A model generated the notes under the pieces. It was not told where the DNA came from and ran no database searches. It worked only from the letters and a program-made list of their open reading frames with translations. The translations under genes and the position numbers were made by a program. A DNA stretch of 64,000 nucleotides from Chloroflexota bacterium (lineage in GTDB: Bacteria; Chloroflexota; Limnocylindria; Limnocylindrales; CSP1-4): positions 1-64,000 of the forward strand of contig VBEC01000079.1 of NCBI GenBank assembly GCA_005883615.1, written 5' to 3'. Shown in pieces: positions 17,444 to 25,164 of this stretch (position 1 is its first letter; every line of letters starts with the position of its first letter).

Positions 17444-18445
17444 GTGTCGGAGGGATCGCCGGGGGAGGCCTTCATCCAGACGGTTCGGGGCCGTGTCGCT
17501 TCCGAGGAGATCGGCTTCACCCTGCCGCACGAGCACACAGCGATCGCGCTGTGGCATATCCAGGGCCGCTGGGACTACTGGGAGCTGTCCCGGGACGAGT
17601 CGATCATCGAGCCCGAGCTCGCCCGTTTCCGCGAGGCAGGCGGCAGTTGCCTGGTAGATGTGACGCTGCCCGGCGTGGGCCGCGACCCGGAGCGCCTCGT
17701 CGGCCTGTCGGAGCGGACCGGCCTGAACATCGTCATGGGTTGCGGCTGGTATCGCGGGGCGCATTACCCGGCCGAGGCGCTTATCGACCGGCGCTCGGTC
17801 GACGACCTGGCCAACGAGCTGATCCGGGAAGCGACTGACGGGGTGGGGGACACCGGCGTCAAGCCCGGGATCATCGGCGAGGTCGGCACCGACAAGCCGT
17901 GGGTCTCCGCCCTCGAGGAGCGCGTGCACCGTGCCGCGGCAAGGGCCTCTAGCGCGACCGGCCTGGCGATCTCGACCCATTCGGTCATGTCGCGGGTTGG
18001 CCTTGCGCAGCTCCGAATCTTCGAGGAAGAGGGCGCCGATCCCTCGCGGGTCGTCGTCGGCCACGCCGACTCGTATCCTTCGCTCGAGCACTATCTCGAG
18101 ATCGTCCGACGCGGCGCCAACCTCGAGTTCGACTTCCTTGGCATGAGCTTCACGCCGATGGAGCGCCACGGCGAGGGCCGCGTGATCGAGCTGCTCTGTG
18201 AGTTGCTCTCCGGCGGCCACGCGGACCGCCTGCTCCTGTCACAGGACGTGTGCCACAACAGCCAGCTCCAGCGCTACGGCGGGCACGGCTACACGTACCT
18301 GCACGAGACGTTCCTGCCTCGCCTTCGCGCCGCCGGCGCGTCGGAGGCCGAGACTACGAAGCTCACGATCGACAATCCCCGACGCCTGCTCTCGCGAAGT
18401 GTGGCGGCGGCTAGCTCTGGAGGGTCGCTTCGACCGACAACTTGA
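17444..18445 (+). CDS. Phosphotriesterase-family metal hydrolase
   Basis: A 333-residue TIM-barrel hydrolase. The family's metal ligands are visible: LPHEHT (H29, H31), THS (H179), GHADS (H207) and LSQDVCHN (D268). The bridging ligand position is a glutamate in GEVGTD (about E146) instead of the carboxylated lysine of true phosphotriesterases, as in lactonase-like or other uncharacterised relatives. The GTG start lies 4 nt after the TetR stop. Likely a lactone or ester hydrolase rather than an organophosphatase. Its 3' end overlaps the convergent OsmC gene by 35 bp. Confidence 0.85.
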   Translation: MSEGSPGEAFIQTVRGRVASEEIGFTLPHEHTAIALWHIQGRWDYWELSRDESIIEPELARFREAGGSCLVDVTLPGVGRDPERLVGLSERTGLNIVMGCGWYRGAHYPAEALIDRRSVDDLANELIREATDGVGDTGVKPGIIGEVGTDKPWVSALEERVHRAAARASSATGLAISTHSVMSRVGLAQLRIFEEEGADPSRVVVGHADSYPSLEHYLEIVRRGANLEFDFLGMSFTPMERHGEGRVIELLCELLSGGHADRLLLSQDVCHNSQLQRYGGHGYTYLHETFLPRLRAAGASEAETTKLTIDNPRRLLSRSVAAASSGGSLRPTT

Positions 18446-18851
18446 CGTTGCCCTGGAGCGCTCGTGAGATCGGGCAGCCGTCCTTGGCGCCCTCCGCGAT
18501 CTCGCGGAAGCGGGCGGCATCGATGCCGGGGACCACCCCGCGGACCGTCAGCGCGGAGGAGACGACTGTCCATTTGTCGAGCTTGTCGAAGGTCACTGTC
18601 GCGCTGACGTCGAGCCGCGTCGGCGGGCTGCCCGCCTTCGCCAGGTCGCCCGAGAAGGCCATCGAGTAGCACGCTGCGTGAGCTGCCGCGAGCAACTCCT
18701 CGGGGCTCGTCCTGCCCTCGGCGGACTCGGTGCGCGACGCCCACGTCACAGGCAGGTCAGAAAAGGCTTTGCTGGTCGAAGCGCTGACGACACCGGAGCC
18801 CGAGATGAGGTCTCCCTCCCAGCTCGAGTCGGCGCGGCGGACGGCTGCCAT
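18411..18851 (-). CDS. osmC: OsmC/Ohr-family peroxiredoxin-like protein
   Basis: A 146-residue OsmC-subtype protein. Both reactive cysteines are present (HAACYSMA and DGCPIS), as is the substrate-pocket Arg/Glu region (RTSPEELL). OsmC proteins reduce organic hydroperoxides in the cytosol using thiol reductants. The start at 18851 has AGGAGG seven bases upstream. The gene is convergent with, and overlaps, the hydrolase gene; nothing in the upstream 334 bp identifies its regulator. Confidence 0.88.
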   Translation of the reverse strand: MAAVRRADSSWEGDLISGSGVVSASTSKAFSDLPVTWASRTESAEGRTSPEELLAAAHAACYSMAFSGDLAKAGSPPTRLDVSATVTFDKLDKWTVVSSALTVRGVVPGIDAARFREIAEGAKDGCPISRALQGNVKLSVEATLQS

Positions 18852-19185
18852 GGCGTTCCTCCTGTCGTGATTGCTGCGGCCAGATGGTCCCACAAGCTCC
18901 GGTGGAGCCGTCGTCGATCGAAACCGGCGCGTCGACGCACCAGCCTGCCGGTGACTGGACGCACCGGCGCCGAGTGCCAATGGGAGTCGTTCGCACGGCT
19001 GCAGTTGGGTTGGGTCATGTCGGCCCGGGGCGCGAATCGGGAAACCAGCGTCAGGCGCCGGTACCTTCTCTTGCCGTGACACCCCTCGGACGGCTCATTC
19101 CGCCGCTCAGGGATGCTGCTTATGGTCGGAACACGCCCCTGAACCTGGCCGATGATCGGCACGGGCGCCCCGCGAGCTCGAACCC
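18852..19185. other. Intergenic region without recognisable gene
   Basis: This 334-bp stretch separates the divergent OsmC and CAP-protein starts. I see no coding frame with family resemblance, no tRNA and no strong inverted repeat. It must carry both promoters; TATGGT near 19119 is a possible -10 for the rightward gene but no -35 is convincing. Confidence 0.4.
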
Positions 19186-20013
19186 ATGTCATTGCGCGCT
19201 CCCCGCCTCCTCCTCGTTGCCGCCGCCTTCGTCGCAGCTGCCGCGCTCCCCGCGAGCAGCCCGATCCCAACGTCGGCCACCGACCTCACAGTCGGCCAGG
19301 CGGAAAGCCGGATGGTTGGCCTGATCAACGCCGACCGAGCGAAAGCCGGGCTCGTAGCGCTGCGGACGGACGGGCGGCTCATGTCGATCGCCCGCGCGCG
19401 TTCCCATGACATGGCGACGTACCACTACTTCAGCCACACGGAGCCCGACGGTCAGACGGCCCAGAGCTACCTGACCGCGGCAGGCGTGGTCTGGTACGGC
19501 TGGGGCGAGATCATCGCCTGGAACAGCGGGTACGCCACGCTCGCCGACTCGGCCAACGCCGCCAACTCCGACTGGATGGCCTCGAGCGGCCACCGCGCCA
19601 TCATCATGTCGACCGGGTTGAACTATTTCGGGATCGGCCTGGCGACCGATCCCTCCAACGGCCACCAGATCTGGACGGGCGTCTTCATCAAGGGCCCCGA
19701 CAAGACAGGTGCCTGGGCAAGGATGGGCGCCGCTCAGACCCCAGGTCCGCGCACCTCTGCCGGGCAAAGAAGGATCTCGCTGACCTGGCTGGGCGGAGAC
19801 ATTCGCCTGCAGGTGCTGACGGCTGGCTTCTACTCGTATCAGCTTGCGCGCAAGGTCGACAGCGGGGCGTGGAGCGTCATCGTGTCGGCGACGACGGCCA
19901 CGTCGACCTATCGCTACCAGGCCGTCGGTCATCGCTACAGCTATCGCGTCCGGGCGCGCGACCGGGCAGGCAACTACGGCGCCTGGTCGGTCCCGATCTC
20001 GTTCTCGATCTGA
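19186..20013 (+). CDS. Secreted CAP (SCP/PR1) domain protein with FN3-like C-terminus
   Basis: A 275-residue exported protein. A signal peptide (LLLVAAAFVAAAALPASS, cleaved near residue 25) precedes a CAP domain (about 38-165) with its conserved LINADRAKAGL, SHDMATYHYFSHT and GHRAIIMS segments; the His and Glu positions of the CAP cavity appear present. The last 90 residues form beta strands ending in YRYQAVGHRYSYRVRARDRAGN, characteristic of a fibronectin type III-like domain. CAP domains bind sterols, lipids or cell-wall material; the role here is unknown. It converges on the next gene, with a hairpin at the junction. Confidence 0.85.
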   Translation: MSLRAPRLLLVAAAFVAAAALPASSPIPTSATDLTVGQAESRMVGLINADRAKAGLVALRTDGRLMSIARARSHDMATYHYFSHTEPDGQTAQSYLTAAGVVWYGWGEIIAWNSGYATLADSANAANSDWMASSGHRAIIMSTGLNYFGIGLATDPSNGHQIWTGVFIKGPDKTGAWARMGAAQTPGPRTSAGQRRISLTWLGGDIRLQVLTAGFYSYQLARKVDSGAWSVIVSATTATSTYRYQAVGHRYSYRVRARDRAGNYGAWSVPISFSI

Positions 20014-20022
20014 CCCGCGGCC

Positions 20023-20041
20023 CCGTCTGCAGCTCAGACGG
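20023..20041. terminator. Hairpin at convergent gene junction
   Basis: A perfect 7-bp stem (CCGTCTG / CAGACGG, loop CAGCT) lies just after the CAP gene and overlaps the stop of the convergent YcaQ-like gene. No T-run follows on either strand, so it is only a probable transcription barrier. Confidence 0.45.
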
Positions 20042-21329
20042 CGACCGCCTTCCTGAGGGCCCGGACGAGCGGGCGGTGAGCGATCGTTCGTGGGAGGACG
20101 ATGCGGCGAGCGTCGCCGAACCGGCGATGTGCCTCGAGCGCCTCTGACAGGCCATCGACCAGGCCTCGTTCAGCCAGTGGGTCGAAGCCCTCTTCCCACC
20201 ACAGGCCGATGATCCGCAGGACGTTCGTCCTGCGGTCGATGCGCGGCTCGATACGCCCGACGATGCGATCCCCAAGCAGCACCGGCAGCACGTAGTAGCC
20301 GTGGCGTCGTTTGGCGGCCGGCACGTAGACCTCCCAGATGTAGTCGAAGCCGAATAGCCGGCGAAGGAGGTCGCGGTCCCAGACCAACGGATCGAGTGGC
20401 GCGAGGAACGCCACGCCGGGGACGTGACCTCCCGGGCCGGCGCCTCGCTCGACCTCGCGTTCCGCCTGCGACACGAGGTCCAACTCCTCGCGAACGACGT
20501 AGCGTTCGCCTCGGATCCCCTCTACCGCCATAGCGACGAGGTCGCCCGACTCGATCAGCTCTTGCCGCAGAACGCCGCGCGTCGTCGGCCACGGTTTCGT
20601 GCCGTTGGCCGCTGCCGTCGCACTCGCGGGCCCCAGGCCGAGCCAGATCTCGGCCTGCCCGCTCGCGCCCAGCAGCCCGTGCGCGCGGTAGCGGGACAGC
20701 ACGCGATGGCGCAGCTGGTCGCGCTCGGGTATCCGGGTTGCCAGCAGCTCACCCGGGAAGAGCCGCTCGACCAGGTCGTAGACGCGGCGGTTGCCCTCCC
20801 GCCGGCTGAGACCCAGGATGCCCGCCTCGGCGAGGGCTTCGAGAATCGCCCGGACCTGGTTCGTCGGCCGCCAGTACCAGTCGATCGCAGCCCTCGGCTC
20901 AACGTCCGTTGACGACAGCGGACCGACGCGCCGGATGCGCTCGAGCAGCTCCGCCACCAGGGGGCTGTGCTCGTCGAAGGTGCTGCCTTCGTGGCGGGCG
21001 CGACTGCGGTCCCACGTCAGCCGGAACCATGGCATCTCGGTCGTGGGCAGAACAGAAAGCCCCTTGTTGTACGACTCGTACAGCCGCCGTTCCTTGTAGA
21101 GGAGTGCGTCTGTCCAATCCCGGCGATAGCCGGCGATTCGCGACAACAACACGAGATCGTGGTTGCGCCCGGCGATGTCCAGCGGATCGAACTGGAGCGA
21201 TCCGAGCCGACCCATCACGGTCATCACGCTCTCGGGCGCGGCCGGCAGCGAGCGCGGCGGCGCAAGGAGGTGACGCAGCACGAGAAAGCGCCGCGCGACG
21301 GCGGCGCTGATGGTCAGCGGAGGGGCCAC
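20034..21329 (-). CDS. YcaQ/AlkZ-like winged-helix (HTH_42) protein, putative DNA glycosylase
   Basis: A 431-residue protein of the HTH_42 superfamily, built of tandem winged helices. The family-typical opening (ISAAVARRFLVLRHLL, then MGRLGSLQFDPLDIAGRNHDLVL) and the QFDPL-type segment are conserved, as is the late LAPLDPLVWDRD. Characterised relatives (AlkZ, E. coli YcaQ) are glycosylases that unhook DNA interstrand crosslinks or alkylated bases. The catalytic QxQ/QxD-type motif probably corresponds to QFD here. The GTG start at 21329 fits the family N-terminus; an ATG 111 nt upstream would add an unrelated basic leader. Confidence 0.8.
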   Translation of the reverse strand: MAPPLTISAAVARRFLVLRHLLAPPRSLPAAPESVMTVMGRLGSLQFDPLDIAGRNHDLVLLSRIAGYRRDWTDALLYKERRLYESYNKGLSVLPTTEMPWFRLTWDRSRARHEGSTFDEHSPLVAELLERIRRVGPLSSTDVEPRAAIDWYWRPTNQVRAILEALAEAGILGLSRREGNRRVYDLVERLFPGELLATRIPERDQLRHRVLSRYRAHGLLGASGQAEIWLGLGPASATAAANGTKPWPTTRGVLRQELIESGDLVAMAVEGIRGERYVVREELDLVSQAEREVERGAGPGGHVPGVAFLAPLDPLVWDRDLLRRLFGFDYIWEVYVPAAKRRHGYYVLPVLLGDRIVGRIEPRIDRRTNVLRIIGLWWEEGFDPLAERGLVDGLSEALEAHRRFGDARRIVLPRTIAHRPLVRALRKAVAV

Positions 21330-21596
21330 GGGCCGATCATACGGGGACGAACCTGTCAGGAAGTGTCCGCATCTCCGGTGGCTCGATGCCGGCGCCCGCT
21401 CCCTCCTCGATCGGGACAAGCAGGGAGACGGGGGTGCCACCGCGCCCGCTGCGATGAAGGTGCAAGGTTGGCATCACCGCCCTCGGTCGGCTTGCGAGCC
21501 GGGAGGCGGCAGGATGGTTCGGTCGGCCCGACCGTCGGTCGTCGCTCGCGTGGCGTCCCAGGTTTGGCCGGACCGTGGACGGTCCGGAGGTGTGCC

Positions 21597-22271
21597 ATGC
21601 GCGAGCTCAGCTTGTCCGACGTCCGGCTCCCAACCGTCAGGATGCGTGAGGTCAAGATGCCGGATATCAAGCTCCCCGAATTCAAGTTTCGCGAGGTCAA
21701 GCTGTCGGACGTGAAGATGCCCGACGTCAAAGTGCCGGAGGTGAAGATGCCGGACGTTCAGAAGGCGGCCGCAAAGGTCACGGAGGTCAAGCTGCCGGAC
21801 GTCAAGCTGCCGGACGTGAAGCTGTCGGACGTCAAGCTCTCGGACATCAGGCTGTCGGACGCGCTGAGCGCGCTTTCGTTGCCCGAATTGAAGCTGCGCG
21901 ACCTTCCGGACCGATCCGACATCATGGCTCGCCTGCCCCAGCGCGAGGCCTCCTCGCCCGTGCCGTTCATCCTCGTCGGCGCCATGACGGGAATCCTTCT
22001 CGGGTTGTGGCTCGCCACGCTGGGACCGACCTCGGACTGGATCCGAACGACCGCCGACGACCTGCGGACCCGATTTGATGCCTGGCGGGCCGGCACGGCA
22101 GACGCCATGGGCCAGCGCATGGACGAGTATGTGGCGCCGACGCCTGTGATGGACCCTGACTACACGATCGGCCGATCGCCTATGGACCAGTCGTCGATCG
22201 ACGGCAACCCGACCGGGGAAGCCTCCGCCTCGGAGTCGCCTGAGTCGCAACAAAGCGGCTCGACCGTCTGA
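21597..22271 (+). CDS. Membrane-anchored protein with perfect pentad repeats
   Basis: A 224-residue protein I do not recognise. Residues 6-85 are consecutive five-residue units with consensus [L/M/V]-[P/S]-[D/E]-[V/I]-[K/R]; a Lys or Arg stands at every fifth position from 10 to 85, broken only by Q55. A membrane helix follows (PFILVGAMTGILLGLWLATL, about 123-143), then a Gly/Ser/Pro-rich acidic tail. The phase (acidic, hydrophobic, basic) resembles pentapeptide-repeat beta-helices, but Pro at the small-residue position is atypical; AHNAK-like repeats are another comparison. GGAGG lies seven bases before the ATG. It stands alone, followed by a strong terminator. Confidence 0.75.
   Translation: MRELSLSDVRLPTVRMREVKMPDIKLPEFKFREVKLSDVKMPDVKVPEVKMPDVQKAAAKVTEVKLPDVKLPDVKLSDVKLSDIRLSDALSALSLPELKLRDLPDRSDIMARLPQREASSPVPFILVGAMTGILLGLWLATLGPTSDWIRTTADDLRTRFDAWRAGTADAMGQRMDEYVAPTPVMDPDYTIGRSPMDQSSIDGNPTGEASASESPESQQSGSTV
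21612..21851 (+). repeat. 15-bp in-frame coding repeat (pentad array)
   Basis: Sixteen in-frame 15-bp units encode the pentads of the membrane-anchored protein. Units such as GTCAAGCTGCCGGAC and GTGAAGATGCCGGAC recur with synonymous and conservative changes, so the array grew by duplication and has since drifted, while the amino acid pattern has been kept. Confidence 0.75.
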
Positions 22272-22288
22272 CCTTCGAGCCTTCGAAC

Positions 22289-22319
22289 ATCGTCGGGCGG
22301 CAGGGTACCGCCCGACGAT
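22289..22319. terminator. Strong 12-bp hairpin, bidirectional terminator
   Basis: A perfect 12-bp stem (ATCGTCGGGCGG / CCGCCCGACGAT) with a 7-nt loop lies 18 bp after the pentad-repeat gene and 23 bp before the end of the convergent DoxX gene. It is followed by CCTTT on the plus strand. This is the most convincing terminator in the window. Confidence 0.75.
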
Positions 22320-22341
22320 CCTTTGGTGAGCCTGGTTCCCT

Positions 22342-22860
22342 TCAACTCGACGCGGCAGGAGTGTCGCCGGCCGATGTCAGTCGGGGGACGGCGAGGGCGA
22401 CAGCGCCAGCGATGATCCCCAGAACGATCAGGGCCAGTCGGAACGTGTCGGAGAAGACGAGGTTGAACGCGGCGTCGGCCGAGTAGGCGCCCGGTCCCGC
22501 GATCGCCACCGCCAGCACGGCGGCCACGAGGCTGAGTGGGAATTCGAAACCGCCCTGCGTGTTCCAGAAGCCCTTCGGGTAGTGGACCTTCCCGATGATG
22601 ACGATGGACTGGGCGACCAGGAAGGCGGCCACCAACGGCGTCAGGAAGCCCAGGGCAAAGAGGGCCCCACCGATGAATTCGGTCGCGGACGATATAGCGG
22701 CCCAGAATTCCTGCGGTTCGAAGCCCATCCTGCCAATCGCCGTGCGCCAGCCGGTCGGCCCCGGACCACCCCACCAGCCGAGGACCTTCTGGGCACCATG
22801 GCCGAAGAAGATCAGGCCGATGACAACCCGAATGAGGAGAAGAGCGAGGTCTGCATTCAT
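22342..22860 (-). CDS. DoxX-family membrane protein
   Basis: A 172-residue protein with four membrane helices and the DoxX hallmarks: RVVIGLIFFGHGAQKVLGWWGG at the N-terminus, then ATEFIGGALFALGFLTPL. DoxX proteins are often linked to thiol and redox homeostasis or to quinone-related functions, but the biochemical role is poorly defined. The start at 22860 has GGAG ten bases upstream; nine further codons are possible. An inverted repeat at 22942-22955 upstream suggests repression by a small regulator that is not encoded nearby. Confidence 0.85.
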   Translation of the reverse strand: MNADLALLLIRVVIGLIFFGHGAQKVLGWWGGPGPTGWRTAIGRMGFEPQEFWAAISSATEFIGGALFALGFLTPLVAAFLVAQSIVIIGKVHYPKGFWNTQGGFEFPLSLVAAVLAVAIAGPGAYSADAAFNLVFSDTFRLALIVLGIIAGAVALAVPRLTSAGDTPAASS

Positions 22861-22941
22861 CGAGAGCTCCAGTGAAACGTCGCGCACGCAGTCCGTCTGC
22901 CGCGCCTGCGGTATTTCCGCTACAACGTTACTCCAATACTA

Positions 22942-22955
22942 GTTGCAGGCGCAAC
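22942..22955. promoter_or_regulatory. MarR-like inverted repeat upstream of DoxX gene
   Basis: GTTGC-AGGC-GCAAC is a perfect 5-4-5 inverted repeat of the TTGC-N4-GCAA kind often bound by MarR-type regulators. On the minus strand it overlaps a possible -35 (TTGCGC, 22949-22954) with TAACGT 18 nt later (22925-22930). No MarR gene is present in the window. Confidence 0.4.
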
Positions 22956-23109
22956 GATAAACTGCCACGACAGCCAGCGGCGGCGAATGGAATCGCGACG
23001 GCGGCGCCTCAGGGCCGATAGGGCAGCCTGCCGGATGGACACGTGGGCGTTCCATCAGTACGCTCGCAGTCCTTCGATCGACGGTCGGCTGGTAGGGGAG
23101 ACGACTCGA

Positions 23110-24132
23110 GTGATCATTCGGCTGTTGCGCGGGGGGCTCCCGTCGGAACGCAGTCGGCTCCTTCTCGAACGCCTCCGGACACCTCCGGCTGAAGTGACAT
23201 CGTCCGGCGGGCCACTGTCATTTACGTATGGCTTCCGCAACGAGCCCGATCACCTCTCCTTTCTCGCCATTTCTTCGTGGCGCGAGTTCTCGGACATCGG
23301 CGATGCCGGTGGCGGGACAAGCGTGAGGCGACCCCAGGCTCCTCTCGGCGACCTGGTGGATGGCGTCCAGATCGAGCACTACGAGCTCGTCGAGGATTCG
23401 CCCGGCCTGCCGATCCTCGACGGTGCGGTTCTGGGGCTCGTCTGGGGCCGCATCGCCCCCAACGCGGAGGGCGCGGCTCACGACATGGTCCGGCAGGTCC
23501 GGGACGAGATCGCGCGGGCCGGCGTGCTCGCCCTCCACGTCGGACGGCGGGTGGTGGACAACAGGTCCGAGATCGTCGTCGTGGCGTTGTGGAGCTCGCG
23601 AATCGCCCTCCACGCGTTTGCCAAGGGCAGAGCGAGTGGAACGATCAACCCTGAATTCCTGAAGCTGATGACCGAGTGGCGGTTCGAGACCTACGACTGC
23701 CTTGGGCCGGATCGCTTCCTCGTTCCGGGCTCTGGGCCGGCCGTGCTACTTGCCGACGACGGGGGGCGCTATGTAGACGCCTCGCCTGGCGTCGAGGCCC
23801 TTCTCGGGGTGCCCGGCGAGTTCATCCTCCATGGGCAGCTGGAGGACATCACCCCGGAAGAGAGCCGCGCAGAAATCCGGGTGGCCTGGCGATCCTTCCT
23901 CGAGGCCGGGCATCAGGAGGGTACGGTCGTCCTTCGGCGCCACGATGGAACGCGCCTGACGGTGAAGTTCCGGGCCAGGGCCAACTGCCCCCACCCGGGC
24001 CTGCACGCTTCCCTGCTGTCGTTACCAGGTGACGACTCCCTTGATGGACAGCGGCTCGAGCAGGTCGTTGCCGAGGCCTTCGAAGGCGCCGAGCTTGCCC
24101 CCGGGCCCACGCCCGTTCCCGCGACCGCCTGA
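23110..24132 (+). CDS. PAS-domain protein of unknown function
   Basis: About 340 residues. The C-terminal 110 residues read as a PAS domain (AVLLADDGGRYVDASPGVEALLGVP, then the HDGTRLTVKFRARA strand). The first 230 residues contain two segments that look like stress-responsive alpha/beta barrel (ABM-like) folds, the second ending in EWRFETYDCLG. No kinase, HTH or GGDEF output is attached, so it may be a ligand sensor acting on a partner. The GTG at 23110 is preceded by AGGGGAG; an upstream in-frame ATG at 23035 is possible. A small gene follows 9 nt later and probably belongs to the same transcript. Confidence 0.6.
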   Translation: MIIRLLRGGLPSERSRLLLERLRTPPAEVTSSGGPLSFTYGFRNEPDHLSFLAISSWREFSDIGDAGGGTSVRRPQAPLGDLVDGVQIEHYELVEDSPGLPILDGAVLGLVWGRIAPNAEGAAHDMVRQVRDEIARAGVLALHVGRRVVDNRSEIVVVALWSSRIALHAFAKGRASGTINPEFLKLMTEWRFETYDCLGPDRFLVPGSGPAVLLADDGGRYVDASPGVEALLGVPGEFILHGQLEDITPEESRAEIRVAWRSFLEAGHQEGTVVLRRHDGTRLTVKFRARANCPHPGLHASLLSLPGDDSLDGQRLEQVVAEAFEGAELAPGPTPVPATA

Positions 24133-24141
24133 TCGGAGGTC

Positions 24142-24420
24142 ATGGTGATCCAGGTTCGCTCGATCAGCGACGCGGATGAGCGCTATCTCGAGTGGATTGC
24201 CGGCGATTGCGCGCAGGTGCTGGGGGGCGACGTCGAACTGAGCGCGCTACAGCTCGCCAGCAACGCCGAGATCGTGCTTCGGTTGGCGTACCGCCTGGGC
24301 TCGGCGACGGGACTGACGGAGGGTCGGGGCCCCAATCTGATCGCAGCCCACGTCGACCTGCGGCGACACCTCGTCGAGGATCGAATCCGCCTCGGCTTCA
24401 GGAGTCTCGTCGCGCCCTGA
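24142..24420 (+). CDS. Small hypothetical protein
   Basis: A 92-residue protein without recognisable family. It is predicted mostly helical with a mid segment NAEIVLRLAYRLGSATGLTEG and no membrane helix or Cys motif. GGAGG stands directly before the ATG/GTG pair (24142 or 24145), so it is almost certainly translated, and it follows the PAS gene by 9 nt. Co-expression with the PAS protein is the only clue to its role. Confidence 0.6.
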   Translation: MVIQVRSISDADERYLEWIAGDCAQVLGGDVELSALQLASNAEIVLRLAYRLGSATGLTEGRGPNLIAAHVDLRRHLVEDRIRLGFRSLVAP

Positions 24421-24442
24421 CCGGCAGGGCGTCGTCGGCATC

Positions 24443-24493
24443 GCCGACTGGCTCGGCGTGCTTCGACCGGCTGAGCCTCGCCGACTGGCTCAG
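24443..24493. terminator. Two hairpins between convergent genes
   Basis: The first hairpin is GCCGA-CTGGC-TCGGC (24443-24457); the second is a perfect 7-bp stem CTGAGCC / GGCTCAG with a 9-nt loop (24471-24493). A 14-bp direct repeat (TCGCCGACTGGCTC, 24441-24454 and 24478-24491) links the two, so one probably arose by duplication. They separate the small rightward gene from the leftward hemoglobin gene. Confidence 0.5.
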
Positions 24494-24504
24494 TGCCGCT
24501 CCGC

Positions 24505-24930
24505 TCAGGCGTGCGCGAGCGGAGGAGCGGCCTGGTAGCTCGAGGGCAGCGGCGTGCCGGTGGCCGCCGTCTCGATTTCGACGATATCGGCCCGCATGGG
24601 CGCCAGGAGCCCGAGCAGTTCCCCCTGCTCGGCCTTTGGCACTGTGAACGTGTCCAGCGTGGCGACAAGATCCTCGACCAGCGCATCGAACTCGGCCGCG
24701 GTCACGCCCATGCCCGTATGCGTCTCGCGCATCCCGCGGCCTCCGTAGGTGCACGGGCCGCCGGACGCATCGCACACCTGATCGACGAGCATTGCCTTCA
24801 GACGGGGGACGTCCGTTCGAGCAAACTTGAGGTTGATCCGGCCGTCGCCGGCGGCCCGCCCAACGAAGGCGTCGATGACCGCCACGATCGCGTCCTTACC
24901 TCCGAGCCGCTCATACAGCGAGCTCTGCAC
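24505..24930 (-). CDS. Group I truncated hemoglobin
   Basis: A 141-residue 2-on-2 globin. It opens with SLYERLGGKDAIVAVIDAFV, the typical helix A/B of the group, and has the heme-binding proximal His in the MRETHTGMGV segment (F8). The usual group I Phe/Tyr at B10 cannot be fixed by eye. Such proteins bind oxygen and detoxify nitric oxide or act in redox chemistry. The 20-residue C-terminal tail rich in Ala and Pro is longer than usual. GTG start with GGAG nearby. No partner gene for a linked pathway is adjacent. Confidence 0.85.
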   Translation of the reverse strand: MQSSLYERLGGKDAIVAVIDAFVGRAAGDGRINLKFARTDVPRLKAMLVDQVCDASGGPCTYGGRGMRETHTGMGVTAAEFDALVEDLVATLDTFTVPKAEQGELLGLLAPMRADIVEIETAATGTPLPSSYQAAPPLAHA

Positions 24931-25164
24931 GGCTCACACTCCTTCCCCTGAGCGCCGAAAACGACGTCGACCTGACTCTACGCCTGCCTTCCGGGCCGAT
25001 CAATCCTCCTACGATGTGCCCAGGACAACCACTTGCGCCAAGTGCAAGTAACGACCGATTCGGACCCGCAAACGCCAGCCTCAGTCCGGATTCTTGCGGC
25101 TGATGGCAGGAATCGGCGTCGGCGATTGGAGAGGGGCACTTTCTTGCGCTCGACTGGCCGCGGG

